A DNA stretch of 55,623 nucleotides from Bacilli bacterium (GTDB taxonomy: Bacteria; Bacillota_I; Bacilli_A; RF39; UBA660): the NCBI GenBank assembly GCA_016293205.1, contig JAEDES010000005.1, positions 1 to 55,623 of the forward strand, read 5' to 3'. The position numbers and the translations under genes are program-made. This document shows positions 16,322 through 24,079 of this stretch, in pieces. The notes below the pieces were generated by a model, which did not search any database, had not been told where the DNA came from, and saw only the letters and a program-made list of their open reading frames with translations. Each line of letters opens with the position of its first letter. The first letter of the stretch is position 1.

Positions 16322-17539
16322 ATGGATAAACTTAAGAAGTGGATTAAAGAAAATAAGTTTATTATATTTTTGTTCTTATTTTCTTTTGTTATTAGATTAG
16401 GTGTTATTTTATTAGTAGATACTCCAATTATATCTGATTTTAAAGTTATGTATGATGCAGCATTAGAGATTGTTAATGGTACTGATAGTTATAAAAGTAT
16501 GGGATATTTTATTACTTGGGGATATCAAATGGGACATGTTTTATATCAAGCATTTCTTTTAAGCATTATTAATAGTGTTTTCTTTTTAAAGATTGTTAAT
16601 TGTATTGTTACTTCTTTAACTGTTGTATTTGTTTATTTAATTAGTAGAAGAATATGTAGTGAAAGAAGTGCAAAAATTAGTAGTATTTTATATTCTATAT
16701 TTTTATTTCCATTATTATTAAATAGTGTTCTTACTAATCAGTTTTTACCTGCATTAATAATATTAATTGCTTTATATATACTTTTAAATATTAATTTTAA
16801 AAAGAAGTTTGTTATTAGTAGTGTAATAGTGGGAATTTTACTTGGACTTAGTAATATTTTTAGAAGTGAAACTATTGTTATAGTATTTAGTATTTTATTA
16901 TATTTTGTGTTTTTATTTATTACTAAAGTAGATTGGAAGAAGTTAATTATTAGTTTCTTAATTATATTTATGGGATACTATGTTGTGTTTAATGGTACTA
17001 GTTTATTATTGAAAGCAACTAATGTTAGTCCTAGTGGATTAGAAATTCTTAATAGTTCATGGAAATTTGTATTAGGATTTAATTATGAGACTAGTGGAAT
17101 GTATAGTAACCAAGATGCGGCAATTTATGCAAGAGATAGTGAAGCTGCTAAGAAAGAAGCAATTAATAGAATTATGCAATTTGAGAAAATTCCTCTTCAT
17201 TTTTTAAAGAAGACTAAAATACTTTGGTTTAATTCTGATTTATCATGGTCTATAAGTATGGATGAAGTTTATTATAAAGTATTAAATATTATTAATCAGA
17301 TATGGATAATTTTATTTAATATTCTTGCTGTTTGCAGTGCATTTAAATTTATTAAATTTAAATTTGAAAAAGAACATGTACTTATGTGTTTAATATTACT
17401 TGTATACTTTGGAGTATATTTATTAATAGAAGTTATGCCAAGATATGCTTATAGTTTACAAATATTTGAAGCGATTATAATTGGTATTTCTCTAGATTAT
17501 ATATTTGCAAAAATTAAAGTATTAAAAAAAGGAAAGTAA
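16322..17539 (+). CDS. Multi-pass membrane glycosyltransferase of the GT-C (GT39/ArnT-like) type
   Basis: The 405-residue protein has about ten hydrophobic segments. The first extracytoplasmic loop carries an acidic motif (PIISDFKVMYDAA) placed as in GT-C transferases that use polyprenyl-phosphate sugars. The gene begins directly after the stop of the flippase gene, with no gap, which implies coupled translation and a common envelope pathway. The sugar and acceptor are unknown; teichoic-acid or lipid glycosylation are possibilities only. The family assignment is from topology and the loop motif, so it is moderately certain. Confidence 0.75.
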   Translation: MDKLKKWIKENKFIIFLFLFSFVIRLGVILLVDTPIISDFKVMYDAALEIVNGTDSYKSMGYFITWGYQMGHVLYQAFLLSIINSVFFLKIVNCIVTSLTVVFVYLISRRICSERSAKISSILYSIFLFPLLLNSVLTNQFLPALIILIALYILLNINFKKKFVISSVIVGILLGLSNIFRSETIVIVFSILLYFVFLFITKVDWKKLIISFLIIFMGYYVVFNGTSLLLKATNVSPSGLEILNSSWKFVLGFNYETSGMYSNQDAAIYARDSEAAKKEAINRIMQFEKIPLHFLKKTKILWFNSDLSWSISMDEVYYKVLNIINQIWIILFNILAVCSAFKFIKFKFEKEHVLMCLILLVYFGVYLLIEVMPRYAYSLQIFEAIIIGISLDYIFAKIKVLKKGK

Positions 17540-17555
17540 TTAACTTTCCTTTTCT
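17524..17555. terminator. Bidirectional terminator between convergent genes
   Basis: The stem AAGGAAAGT/ACTTTCCTT (17529-17537/17543-17551) spans both stop codons. It has an A-run on the left and T-rich sequence on the right. Confidence 0.8.
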
Positions 17556-18874
17556 TGTTCTTCTGATTTTTCTAGTTCTTCTTTTAAAGCTTTTTTACTT
17601 CTTTTTTTAATAATATTTCTATAGATTGGAACTAGTTTTGTAAATACAAAGTACATTACTGGATTAATTACATAATCCCATTCACCTAAGAATTCTACAT
17701 AATCTCCACCAAATTTACGTTTAAATTCATGTAGACCAAATAGTGGGTTATCTTCTCTTAAATCTCCAATTGTACCGAATTGGTCGTATATTTTTAGACC
17801 TCTAGATTTACAATATCTTAAGTGTTCATAATATGTATGATAATTTACGTATGTTTCAGATAATATATTGTGGTTACCTGCATATAGTACCCAAGCTTTA
17901 TCTCCATATTCAATAATCATATGTGCACTAAGAGTAATTTCATTTCCATATTGTTTTGCATAGTCTTTGTACTTATTTATTTCTGACTGAGTATTTTCTT
18001 TTTGTTTTCTTAGTTCTTCTAACTTAGTTTTTGCACTTTTACTTAGATTATCTATTGGTAGAATAGATATTTGATCTACAATTCTTTTTAAATTTTTTTC
18101 TAATGATTTAATAGTTTTATTAAAGTTTATTTTTCCTATGAAAAGTGTTGCTTTAGAATTTTTATTTCCATTAAATATTTCATATAGTGTTTCATAATAA
18201 TCTTCATTATATGAAATAAAGTCTTTTCTTGATTCAGTTAGAGTCATAAGATGATAGAATTCTTTAATATCTTTTTTTGTTCCAATAACAACTTCTGTTT
18301 CTAATTTTTCTGATTTAGCGATACGTTGTTTTGTTGTCTTTGATAAGTGGTTTTCTATATCTTCCATTGATTGTTCTAAATTAATTCTAAATGAATATCT
18401 AGGTTGAGATGTTTCAAAATTCTTTGTAAATCCAAGATGTTTGAAACCTGCTTTTTTAATATTATCAAATATTACTTCTGGATCATAATTTAATTTTTGT
18501 TCTTCATTTTGATAATTATAAGACTTCCTTATTATATCTGGATCTATTTTTACAAAGATTGCTTTTCTTGTTTTTGCGAATTCTACTACTTTTTTAGTCA
18601 TTGTTTTGAGTAATTCTTTTTTATTAAAATCTATTACAAAGCCACGAGGGGCATATAAATAACACATATTCATTGGTAAGTGTTTCTCTAGTAGAAGAGT
18701 TGCAGCAACTAATTGATTATCTTCTGTTGTTAGTCCTAGATAATGTGGAGTTAGATTCTTTTTTACTTTTGCAAATTCTCCCCAAGAAAGTGATTGTAAG
18801 AAATGTGATTTATATTGATGATTTCTTACATAGTTGTCATATTCTTCTTTATCTATTGTTTTTAGTCTTAACAT
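17540..18874 (-). CDS. FemABX-family peptidyltransferase (peptidoglycan bridge formation)
   Basis: The 444-residue protein has the double GNAT-like fold of FemA/FemX/MurM. The N-terminal signature is KSHFLQSLSWGEF and the family segment PRGFVIDF follows. A helical-hairpin insertion at about 240-310 (rich in Lys, Glu, Leu) matches the coiled-coil arm of FemA. The C-terminal part has LYAGNHNILSETYVNYHTYYE and KRKFGGDYVEFLGEWD, both typical. These enzymes attach amino acids from aminoacyl-tRNA to the stem-peptide side chain (usually Lys) of lipid II. The added residue cannot be read from the sequence. The charged C-terminal tail is low complexity. GAAAGGTAGG precedes the ATG. Confidence 0.93.
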   Translation of the reverse strand: MLRLKTIDKEEYDNYVRNHQYKSHFLQSLSWGEFAKVKKNLTPHYLGLTTEDNQLVAATLLLEKHLPMNMCYLYAPRGFVIDFNKKELLKTMTKKVVEFAKTRKAIFVKIDPDIIRKSYNYQNEEQKLNYDPEVIFDNIKKAGFKHLGFTKNFETSQPRYSFRINLEQSMEDIENHLSKTTKQRIAKSEKLETEVVIGTKKDIKEFYHLMTLTESRKDFISYNEDYYETLYEIFNGNKNSKATLFIGKINFNKTIKSLEKNLKRIVDQISILPIDNLSKSAKTKLEELRKQKENTQSEINKYKDYAKQYGNEITLSAHMIIEYGDKAWVLYAGNHNILSETYVNYHTYYEHLRYCKSRGLKIYDQFGTIGDLREDNPLFGLHEFKRKFGGDYVEFLGEWDYVINPVMYFVFTKLVPIYRNIIKKRSKKALKEELEKSEEQEKES

Positions 18875-18916
18875 TAATTGTGCCTACCTTTCGTATATAT
18901 GATTATATACAATTTA

Positions 18917-18946
18917 ATAATACCATAAAATAAGTATATTTGTAAA
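18917..18946 (-). promoter_or_regulatory. Predicted promoter of the FemX-like gene
   Basis: On the minus strand TTTACA (18946-18941), an 18-base spacer and TATTAT (18922-18917) lie about 45 bases upstream of the start codon. It directly follows the terminator of the small gene at 18967-19125. Confidence 0.5.
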
Positions 18947-18968
18947 AAAAAAGAACACTTTAGTGTTC
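18944..18968 (-). terminator. Rho-independent terminator of the small coiled-coil gene
   Basis: GAACACT/AGTGTTC around a 2-base centre is followed, on the minus strand, by a run of nine T. It overlaps the stop codon of the gene it terminates. Confidence 0.85.
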
Positions 18969-19125
18969 ATAACATATGATAAGAGTCATCTTTTTGTAAA
19001 TAGTTTGTTTTATTAGAATTTTCTAATTCTTGTATTTTTTGTTTTAGATAGTTTATTTCTTGTTTTAACTTTTCTATTTCTTGATAGATATTTGGTTGTA
19101 TAAAAGGGGGAAAACCTATATTCAT
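18967..19125 (-). CDS. Small coiled-coil protein of unknown function (52 residues)
   Basis: From ATG 19125, preceded by CAGGTAT, the frame encodes 52 residues. They are a Pro-rich opening (NIGFPPFIQPNIYQE), a heptad-patterned helix of about 25 residues (EIEKLKQEINYLKQKIQELE) and a polar tail (NYLQKDDSYHML). It has its own terminator and a TATAAT-like element upstream (19153-19148, minus strand), so it looks like a genuine monocistronic gene. The frame extends upstream to 19158, but that start lacks a ribosome binding site. The function is unknown; the shape suggests a small oligomeric or partner-binding protein. Confidence 0.65.
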   Translation of the reverse strand: MNIGFPPFIQPNIYQEIEKLKQEINYLKQKIQELENSNKTNYLQKDDSYHML

Positions 19126-19198
19126 ATTTATACCTGACTTTCGTTTTATTATATGCAACTGTATTTATTATGTGATAAAATATAGATAGGTGATTGAA

Positions 19199-19837
19199 AT
19201 GCGACTTAGAAATGTCAAAAATAAAGATGAAATATTAAATGCAAGTGAATACTTAGTTAAAAATCCTGAAGAGTATATTGGTAAATGGAAAGAAGTATTT
19301 GGTAATGATAATCCTATTTATATAGAAATTGGTATGGGTAAGGGTAAGTTTATTATTGAGAATGCTTTAAAATATCCAGATATTAATTTTATTGGTATTG
19401 AGAAATTTGATAGTGTACTTGCTAGAAGCTTACCAAAAATACCAGAAGGTGTTAAAAACTTAATGATTATTAGAATGGATGCTTTAAATATAGAAAAAGT
19501 ATTTGATAAAGAGATTGATAGAATTTATCTTAACTTTTCTGATCCATGGCCTAAAGTTCGACATCATTTGAGAAGATTATCTAGTAGAGTATTTTTAGAG
19601 AAATATAGTCATATTTTTAGAGAAGATTATTCTATCTATATGAGAACTGATAATCAAGGGTTATATATTTATTCTCTTATGAGTTTTAGTGAAGGTGGAT
19701 ATGTACTTAGTGATATTACTTTTGACTTACATAGTACAGAGGATGAATTAATTACTACTGAGTATGAAGATAAATTCTCTAGTAAGGGAATGCCTATATA
19801 TGCTGTAGTTGCTACTAAAAAAAGTGTAAAAAAGTAA
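19199..19837 (+). CDS. trmB: tRNA (guanine-N7-)-methyltransferase
   Basis: The 212-residue protein begins MRLRNVKNKDE and has NPEEYIGKW, both typical of Firmicute TrmB. The SAM-binding loop is IEIGMGKGKF (about residues 43-52) and the catalytic signature LNFSDPWPK is near residue 118. It methylates G46 in the variable loop of tRNAs. GTG at 19190 is in frame but belongs to the ribosome binding site (ATAGGTG), so ATG 19199 is the start. It is divergent from the small coiled-coil gene and upstream of the lipoprotein operon, which has its own promoter. Confidence 0.96.
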   Translation: MRLRNVKNKDEILNASEYLVKNPEEYIGKWKEVFGNDNPIYIEIGMGKGKFIIENALKYPDINFIGIEKFDSVLARSLPKIPEGVKNLMIIRMDALNIEKVFDKEIDRIYLNFSDPWPKVRHHLRRLSSRVFLEKYSHIFREDYSIYMRTDNQGLYIYSLMSFSEGGYVLSDITFDLHSTEDELITTEYEDKFSSKGMPIYAVVATKKSVKK

Positions 19838-19854
19838 AATAATAGTAAAATATT

Positions 19855-19882
19855 TTTACATTTATAAAAAATTTGATATAAT
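19855..19882 (+). promoter_or_regulatory. Predicted sigma-A promoter of the lipoprotein/YtxGH operon
   Basis: TTTACA (19855-19860), a 16-base spacer and a perfect TATAAT (19877-19882) lie 20 bases before the lipoprotein start codon. Confidence 0.7.
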
Positions 19883-19902
19883 GTATTAAGAGTAGGTGAA
19901 AT

Positions 19903-20583
19903 ATGAAAAGACTAATTGTTTTACTCTCTGCAGTAATGATTTTAGTTACTGGATGTAGTGCAGTGAAATTAGATACTGCTGATATTGGAAAAAATATTAA
20001 GAATTTACTATCAAAAAAAGTAGATTTATATAATGTACATTTTGATGGATATAAATACTATGTTCCTAAAGGACTTAAGTTTCTTCATAAAGAAGAATAT
20101 AATGCTTCGTTTATAGATAAATATAATAATAAATATTACTTATATGTTGATGCTATTGGGTATTATCATAAGAGTGATTTAAAATATAACGTTGAGAATG
20201 ATATACATTATTCCAATCTTTTGAAGTTTAATAAAAAAGATGGATATATTAGAATTGAAGAAATTGATAACAAATTTTATATACAGTTTGTGTTTAATTA
20301 TGCAAAGATGGAAGCTTACGTTAAGGAAGAAGAACTTTCTACTGTAATTACAAATATGTGTTATGTTCTTAGAACAATTAAATTTAATGATGCAGTACTA
20401 GAGAGTTTGGTTGGAGAAAACGTTTTAAGTTATAAAGAAGAAAACTTTACTTTATTTAATACAACTGATTCTAAAGATGTTTATTTACAAGCAGCTGAAG
20501 ATGGATATGTTGAAGAAGAAAAAGATGTATTTGAAGATGATGACTTTGACATTGATATTGATGAAGATGTATTTGATGAGTAG
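19903..20583 (+). CDS. Predicted lipoprotein with acidic C-terminus
   Basis: The N-terminus is a lipoprotein signal: two basic residues, a hydrophobic core and the lipobox LVTGC with Cys19. The mature domain of roughly 150 residues is rich in Tyr, Lys and Asp and is not recognised. The last 25 residues are almost entirely Asp/Glu and end DEDVFDE. It is the promoter-proximal gene of a four-gene set with the acidic protein (20599), a YtxG-like protein and YtxH. The same hexapeptide EDVFDE recurs in the next gene product. It should be anchored on the outer face of the membrane; the function is unknown. Confidence 0.85.
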   Translation: MKRLIVLLSAVMILVTGCSAVKLDTADIGKNIKNLLSKKVDLYNVHFDGYKYYVPKGLKFLHKEEYNASFIDKYNNKYYLYVDAIGYYHKSDLKYNVENDIHYSNLLKFNKKDGYIRIEEIDNKFYIQFVFNYAKMEAYVKEEELSTVITNMCYVLRTIKFNDAVLESLVGENVLSYKEENFTLFNTTDSKDVYLQAAEDGYVEEEKDVFEDDDFDIDIDEDVFDE

Positions 20584-20598
20584 TTGAGAGGTGAATTT

Positions 20599-21657
20599 AT
20601 GGGTATTTTGGATAAATTAAAAAATGCGCTTTTTGAAGAAGAAATAGTAGAAGTAGAAGAAAAACCAAAAAAACCAAAGACTAAGACTGATTTTTTCAAG
20701 GAAAAGAAACAAGATAAGCCTATTGCTAAGAAAGTTGTTTTACCTGAAAAGAAAGAAACTAAAGTTGAAGAATTAGATGAAACTGATTATGTTGATGAGG
20801 ATTTTGAAATCTCTCCAGCACAAAGAGAAGAATTAGAAGAAAGAATTAAAGAAGAATTTGATGTTTCTGATGAAGATCTTAAAGTTGAAGAGGATGTATT
20901 TGATGAAGTACCTCCTGAACCAGAAATTGTCAAAGTATTAGATTATGAGAAAGAAGAAGTTCTTCCTGAGGTTAAAGAAGAACCTAAATATTATCAATCT
21001 AAACCAGTAGAGAAATATCCTTATGGAATGTCTTCTAATAAATCTACATATTCGGAATATAGTGGTGGAGCTTATGAGAAAAAAGAAGCAAGAACTCATT
21101 TTACACCTTCACCAATTATTTCTCCAATCTATGGTATTTTAGATAAGAATTATAAAAAAGAAGATGTAGTACAAAAGAAAGAAGTTAGATTAACTAGTAG
21201 TTATTCTAGAAGTAACTTAAACTTAGATGATGTTAGAAAGAAAGCTTATGGTACAACTATAAAAGAAGATTTAGAAAGAGAATTTATGGATGAATCAGTT
21301 AAGGAAGAGACATCATATAAAGTAGAAAAAGATGAAGATGTTAATCTATTAGTTGATTTAAATGAAGATGAAAAACCTTCTGTAAAAGAATTAACAATGG
21401 GAGATGCTTTAGAATATTTTCATGATTTAGGGTTAGAATATAATGTAGATTATGTTGATGCATCTAATACTGTTGGACGTAGAGTTAAAGATAACTATGA
21501 CGAAGAAGAATCTACTGAAAGCAATAGTAGACTATCTAGATTAGATGAAGAAAGAGTAGAAGAAAAAACTACAGAAGTTGTAGAAGAAAAGAAAGAAGAA
21601 GTAGACTCTGATAATTTATTTGATTTGATAGATTCAATGTATAAAGATAATGAATAG
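20599..21657 (+). CDS. Acidic, largely disordered protein of unknown function
   Basis: The roughly 352-residue protein is dominated by Glu, Lys, Asp, Val and Pro and looks mostly disordered. An N-terminal amphipathic segment MGILDKLKNALFEEE could be a membrane- or partner-binding helix. The motif SPIISPIYGILDKNYKKEDV lies near residue 175 and is the most conserved-looking part. A short folded-looking stretch, MGDALEYFHDLGLEYNVDYV, is near residue 270. The sequence EEDVFDE near residue 99 echoes the tail of the upstream lipoprotein. The ATG at 20599 follows GAGAGGTG; the in-frame TTG at 20584 does not. There is no transmembrane segment, so it is probably a cytoplasmic scaffold-like protein. 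Confidence 0.85.
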   Translation: MGILDKLKNALFEEEIVEVEEKPKKPKTKTDFFKEKKQDKPIAKKVVLPEKKETKVEELDETDYVDEDFEISPAQREELEERIKEEFDVSDEDLKVEEDVFDEVPPEPEIVKVLDYEKEEVLPEVKEEPKYYQSKPVEKYPYGMSSNKSTYSEYSGGAYEKKEARTHFTPSPIISPIYGILDKNYKKEDVVQKKEVRLTSSYSRSNLNLDDVRKKAYGTTIKEDLEREFMDESVKEETSYKVEKDEDVNLLVDLNEDEKPSVKELTMGDALEYFHDLGLEYNVDYVDASNTVGRRVKDNYDEEESTESNSRLSRLDEERVEEKTTEVVEEKKEEVDSDNLFDLIDSMYKDNE

Positions 21658-21666
21658 GAGGTTAAT

Positions 21667-21951
21667 ATGGAACTTTTAGATTTATATTTACCAGTACTAT
21701 TATATGTAGCTGGTATCATATTATTAATAGTGTTAATAATTTTAGGAATAAAATTAATTAAAGTATTAGATAGGGTTGATAGAGTAGTTGAAAATGTAGA
21801 AGAAAAAGTTAATGCTTTAAATACTACATTTGAAGTTATTACTAGAGCAACTAATAGTATTTCAACAATTACTGATAGTTTTGTTAGTAATGCGATAGGA
21901 TTTATTTCTAGAATTTTTAATAAGAAAAATGAGGAGGATTATTATGAGTAA
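21667..21951 (+). CDS. YtxG-like (DUF948-type) single-pass membrane protein
   Basis: The 94-residue protein has one N-terminal transmembrane helix (about residues 7-32), then an amphipathic helix DRVDRVVENVEEKVNALNTTFEVI and a C-terminal part with IFNKKNEE. That layout fits DUF948/YtxG proteins. In B. subtilis ytxG and ytxH are neighbours in the stress-induced ytxGHJ operon, and the next gene here encodes a YtxH protein that overlaps by 8 bases. AGGAGGTTAAT precedes the ATG. The function of the family is not known beyond association with the envelope and stress. Confidence 0.8.
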   Translation: MELLDLYLPVLLYVAGIILLIVLIILGIKLIKVLDRVDRVVENVEEKVNALNTTFEVITRATNSISTITDSFVSNAIGFISRIFNKKNEEDYYE

Positions 21952-22357
21952 GAAATCTGGATTTGGAAAATTTTTAGCAGGAGCTGCTATTGGAGCAGGA
22001 TTAGGAATTTTATTCGCACCTAAAAAAGGTAGTGAAACAAGAGCTATTCTTAAAGAAAAATTAGATGAATTAATGATTCAAATTAAAAAGATTGATGTTG
22101 AAGAAATCAAAGAAGAATTTGAAGATAGAATTCAAGAAATTAAAGAAGAATTAGCTGACCTAGATAAAGAAAAAGTTTTAGAACTAGCTAAAGAAAAATC
22201 AATTCAATTAAAAAATAAAGCTCAAGAATTAGTTGATTTAGCTATTGATAAAGGTACTCCAATCTTAAGAGATATGGCTGAAGATGTTAAAGTTAAAACT
22301 TTAGAAGTATCTAAACAAGTAGTTAAGAAATTAGAAACTAAAGAAAAAGCAAAATAA
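21944..22357 (+). CDS. ytxH: YtxH domain protein
   Basis: The 137-residue protein starts with the YtxH signature SGFGKFLAGAAIGAGLGILFAPKKGSETR, split here only for reference: a Gly/Ala-rich membrane segment ends in LFAPKKG at residues 25-31. The remainder is a long amphipathic Lys/Glu helix (roughly 35-130). ATG 21944 follows GAGGAGG; the longer frame from 21929 lacks a site. It is the last gene of the operon and ends in a terminator. It is expected to be membrane attached with the helix in the cytoplasm; stress association is known only from B. subtilis. Confidence 0.9.
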   Translation: MSKKSGFGKFLAGAAIGAGLGILFAPKKGSETRAILKEKLDELMIQIKKIDVEEIKEEFEDRIQEIKEELADLDKEKVLELAKEKSIQLKNKAQELVDLAIDKGTPILRDMAEDVKVKTLEVSKQVVKKLETKEKAK

Positions 22358-22379
22358 GTCTTATGACTTATTTTTTTTT
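22353..22379 (+). terminator. Rho-independent terminator of the lipoprotein/YtxGH operon
   Basis: The stem AATAAGTC/GACTTATT (22353-22360/22365-22372) has a TTAT loop and a T-run. Confidence 0.85.
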
Positions 22380-22403
22380 GATATAATATAGTAGAGGTGT
22401 AAT

Positions 22404-23276
22404 ATGAAATTATTTAAAAGTCGAGGTTTAGATATTTTATTTAATGATAGTAATCTTGATTATAAGGGTGTATTTTCTTATGATATAGATTATTCTAATA
22501 TTATTAATGATAATTTTATAGTACAAGGTATATGTAGGAGTGAAGAGTATTTTTTTATAAGTTGTTATAGTAAAGATAGAGTTAATTCTAGAGTATATAT
22601 TTATAAAGATGAATTTATTAAATATGTTGAACTTGATAATAATAGTCATGTAGGTGGAATAACTTATTGCGATAAAGGATATTTATTTATTACTGAGAAG
22701 AATGGTAAAATTAACTGTTATAAGTATTCTGATTTTATAAATGGTATTGTTACTAAAGTAGATTGTAATATAAATATATCTAATGAATTAGATGGTATTG
22801 TTAGTGCAGCTACTTTATATTATTATGATAGTTATTTATATGTATGTACTTGTAGTTATGAAGGTAGAATGGTTAGATATAAATTATCTTTTAGTGATGG
22901 AATAAGTATTGATGAGTTTAAGGTTTATTCTAATTTACCTGCTTGTATTCAAGGAATATGTGTATTTAAATATATGGATAATTTATATTATTTATTTAGT
23001 CAATCTTATAGTAAGAGTAAATCATGTATTAAGTTATTAGATTCTAACTTTGAGTTTTTAGGTCAATATATTAGTAGTTTTATTGGTATTGAAGGTATTG
23101 AATTAGATAAGAGTGGTAATATTATAGGAATATTTGAAAAGAATATTAGTCATAGTGTTTTATTTAATATAAGTATGCTTAGAGGTGGATTAAAGTCTTC
23201 TTTAGAGAAAAAGTATTATATTTATGGTGATATTCATCAAAAAAAGTTAGATAATCTTAGAAAAATGACTTTGTAA
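22404..23276 (+). CDS. Probable beta-propeller protein of unknown function
   Basis: The 290-residue protein is rich in Tyr, Ser, Asn and Ile and has no signal peptide or membrane segment. Repeating units of 40-50 residues alternate short beta strands with turn motifs, such as VQGICRSEEYFFISCYS, VGGITYCDKGYLFIT and IQGICVFKYMDNLYYLF. This suggests a five- or six-bladed propeller. I cannot name the family. It starts 24 bases after the YtxH terminator and a tyrosine T-box promoter begins at its stop codon. No catalytic motif is evident. Confidence 0.75.
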   Translation: MKLFKSRGLDILFNDSNLDYKGVFSYDIDYSNIINDNFIVQGICRSEEYFFISCYSKDRVNSRVYIYKDEFIKYVELDNNSHVGGITYCDKGYLFITEKNGKINCYKYSDFINGIVTKVDCNINISNELDGIVSAATLYYYDSYLYVCTCSYEGRMVRYKLSFSDGISIDEFKVYSNLPACIQGICVFKYMDNLYYLFSQSYSKSKSCIKLLDSNFEFLGQYISSFIGIEGIELDKSGNIIGIFEKNISHSVLFNISMLRGGLKSSLEKKYYIYGDIHQKKLDNLRKMTL

Positions 23277-23298
23277 ATATTTAATTTTGTGGTATAGT
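23271..23298 (+). promoter_or_regulatory. Predicted promoter of the tyrosine T-box operon
   Basis: TTGTAA (23271-23276, overlapping the preceding stop codon), a 16-base spacer and TATAGT (23293-23298) precede the T-box leader. Confidence 0.55.
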
Positions 23299-23304
23299 AT
23301 ATTT

Positions 23305-23518
23305 AATATTTTTGTTGATAAATATATTAGTAGTATTTATTATTTGTTTTAGAGACTTAGTGGTTGGTGGAAACTAAGAGATAATAAAATATGAATTACA
23401 ATATTTGGAGAAAAACGTTAACTGCGTTAAAGTTATAAAGTGCATAGGTTTTATACTTATGAATTAAGGTGGTACCGCGAATATTTCGTCCTTATGGATG
23501 GAGTATTCGCTTTTTTTT
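23305..23518 (+). promoter_or_regulatory. T-box leader (tRNA-Tyr responsive) upstream of the CYTH gene and tyrS
   Basis: The T-box sequence AAGGTGGTACCGCG lies at 23466-23479. The terminator stem GCGAATA/TATTCGC (23477-23483/23504-23510) ends in eight T and competes with the antiterminator. The specifier loop GAAT-TAC-A (23393-23400) presents UAC, a tyrosine codon, at 23397-23399. Uncharged tRNA-Tyr should permit read-through into the CYTH protein and TyrRS genes. Confidence 0.95.
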
Positions 23519-23533
23519 GCTAGGAGGGATGTT

Positions 23534-24079
23534 ATGCATACTGAGTATGAAGTAAGAGTATTAGAAATTGATGTAGAAAGTATCAAAGAAAAACTTGAAT
23601 CAGTTGGAGCAGAGTTTTGTTTTGACAAACTTCAAAAACGATACGTTTATGATTTTATTCCAAAAGTAGAGAGTAAATGGATAAGACTTAGAACTAATGG
23701 TGATAAGACTACTCTTACTATTAAGAATTTAGTATCTTCATCAATTGATGGAACTCAGGAATTAGAAGTTGAAGTTGATAACTTTGAGAGGACTAATTTA
23801 ATTTTAAAAGAATTAGGATATGAGGCAAAAGGATATCAAGAGAATAGAAGAGTTCAATATTTACTTAATGGAGTAGAGATTGATATTGATTATTGGCCTA
23901 TGATTCCTACATATTTAGAAATTGAAGGACCAAGTGAAAAAGCAGTATATGATACTTTAAAAGTATTAGGTATTGATAAAAAGAGTATAACAACTCGTGA
24001 TGTACAAGGAATATATTTAGATTATGGATTTAAATTAGATGAAATTAATGATTTAAAATTAGAGGAGGAAAGAAAATGA
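23534..24079 (+). CDS. CYTH domain protein (adenylate cyclase IV/thiamine triphosphatase-like)
   Basis: The 181-residue protein is full length for a stand-alone CYTH domain, a tunnel fold that binds triphosphates and divalent metals. The N-terminal EYEVRVLEID corresponds to the ExExK motif, with Arg in place of Lys. Later conserved charged residues are in WIRLRTNGDKTTLTIK, EVEVDNFE, NRRVQYLL, EIDIDYWP and YLEIEGPSE. Relatives hydrolyse thiamine triphosphate or inorganic triphosphate, or make cAMP; the sequence does not decide. ATG 23534 follows AGGAGGG. It overlaps tyrS by four bases and shares its T-box, so it is induced on tyrosine limitation. Confidence 0.9.
   Translation: MHTEYEVRVLEIDVESIKEKLESVGAEFCFDKLQKRYVYDFIPKVESKWIRLRTNGDKTTLTIKNLVSSSIDGTQELEVEVDNFERTNLILKELGYEAKGYQENRRVQYLLNGVEIDIDYWPMIPTYLEIEGPSEKAVYDTLKVLGIDKKSITTRDVQGIYLDYGFKLDEINDLKLEEERK

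Noticed and set aside
20481..21719. Ser-rich minus-strand frames opposite the lipoprotein and acidic-protein genes
   Set aside because: They arise from the GAA/GAT-rich coding strand and show no independent ribosome binding sites.
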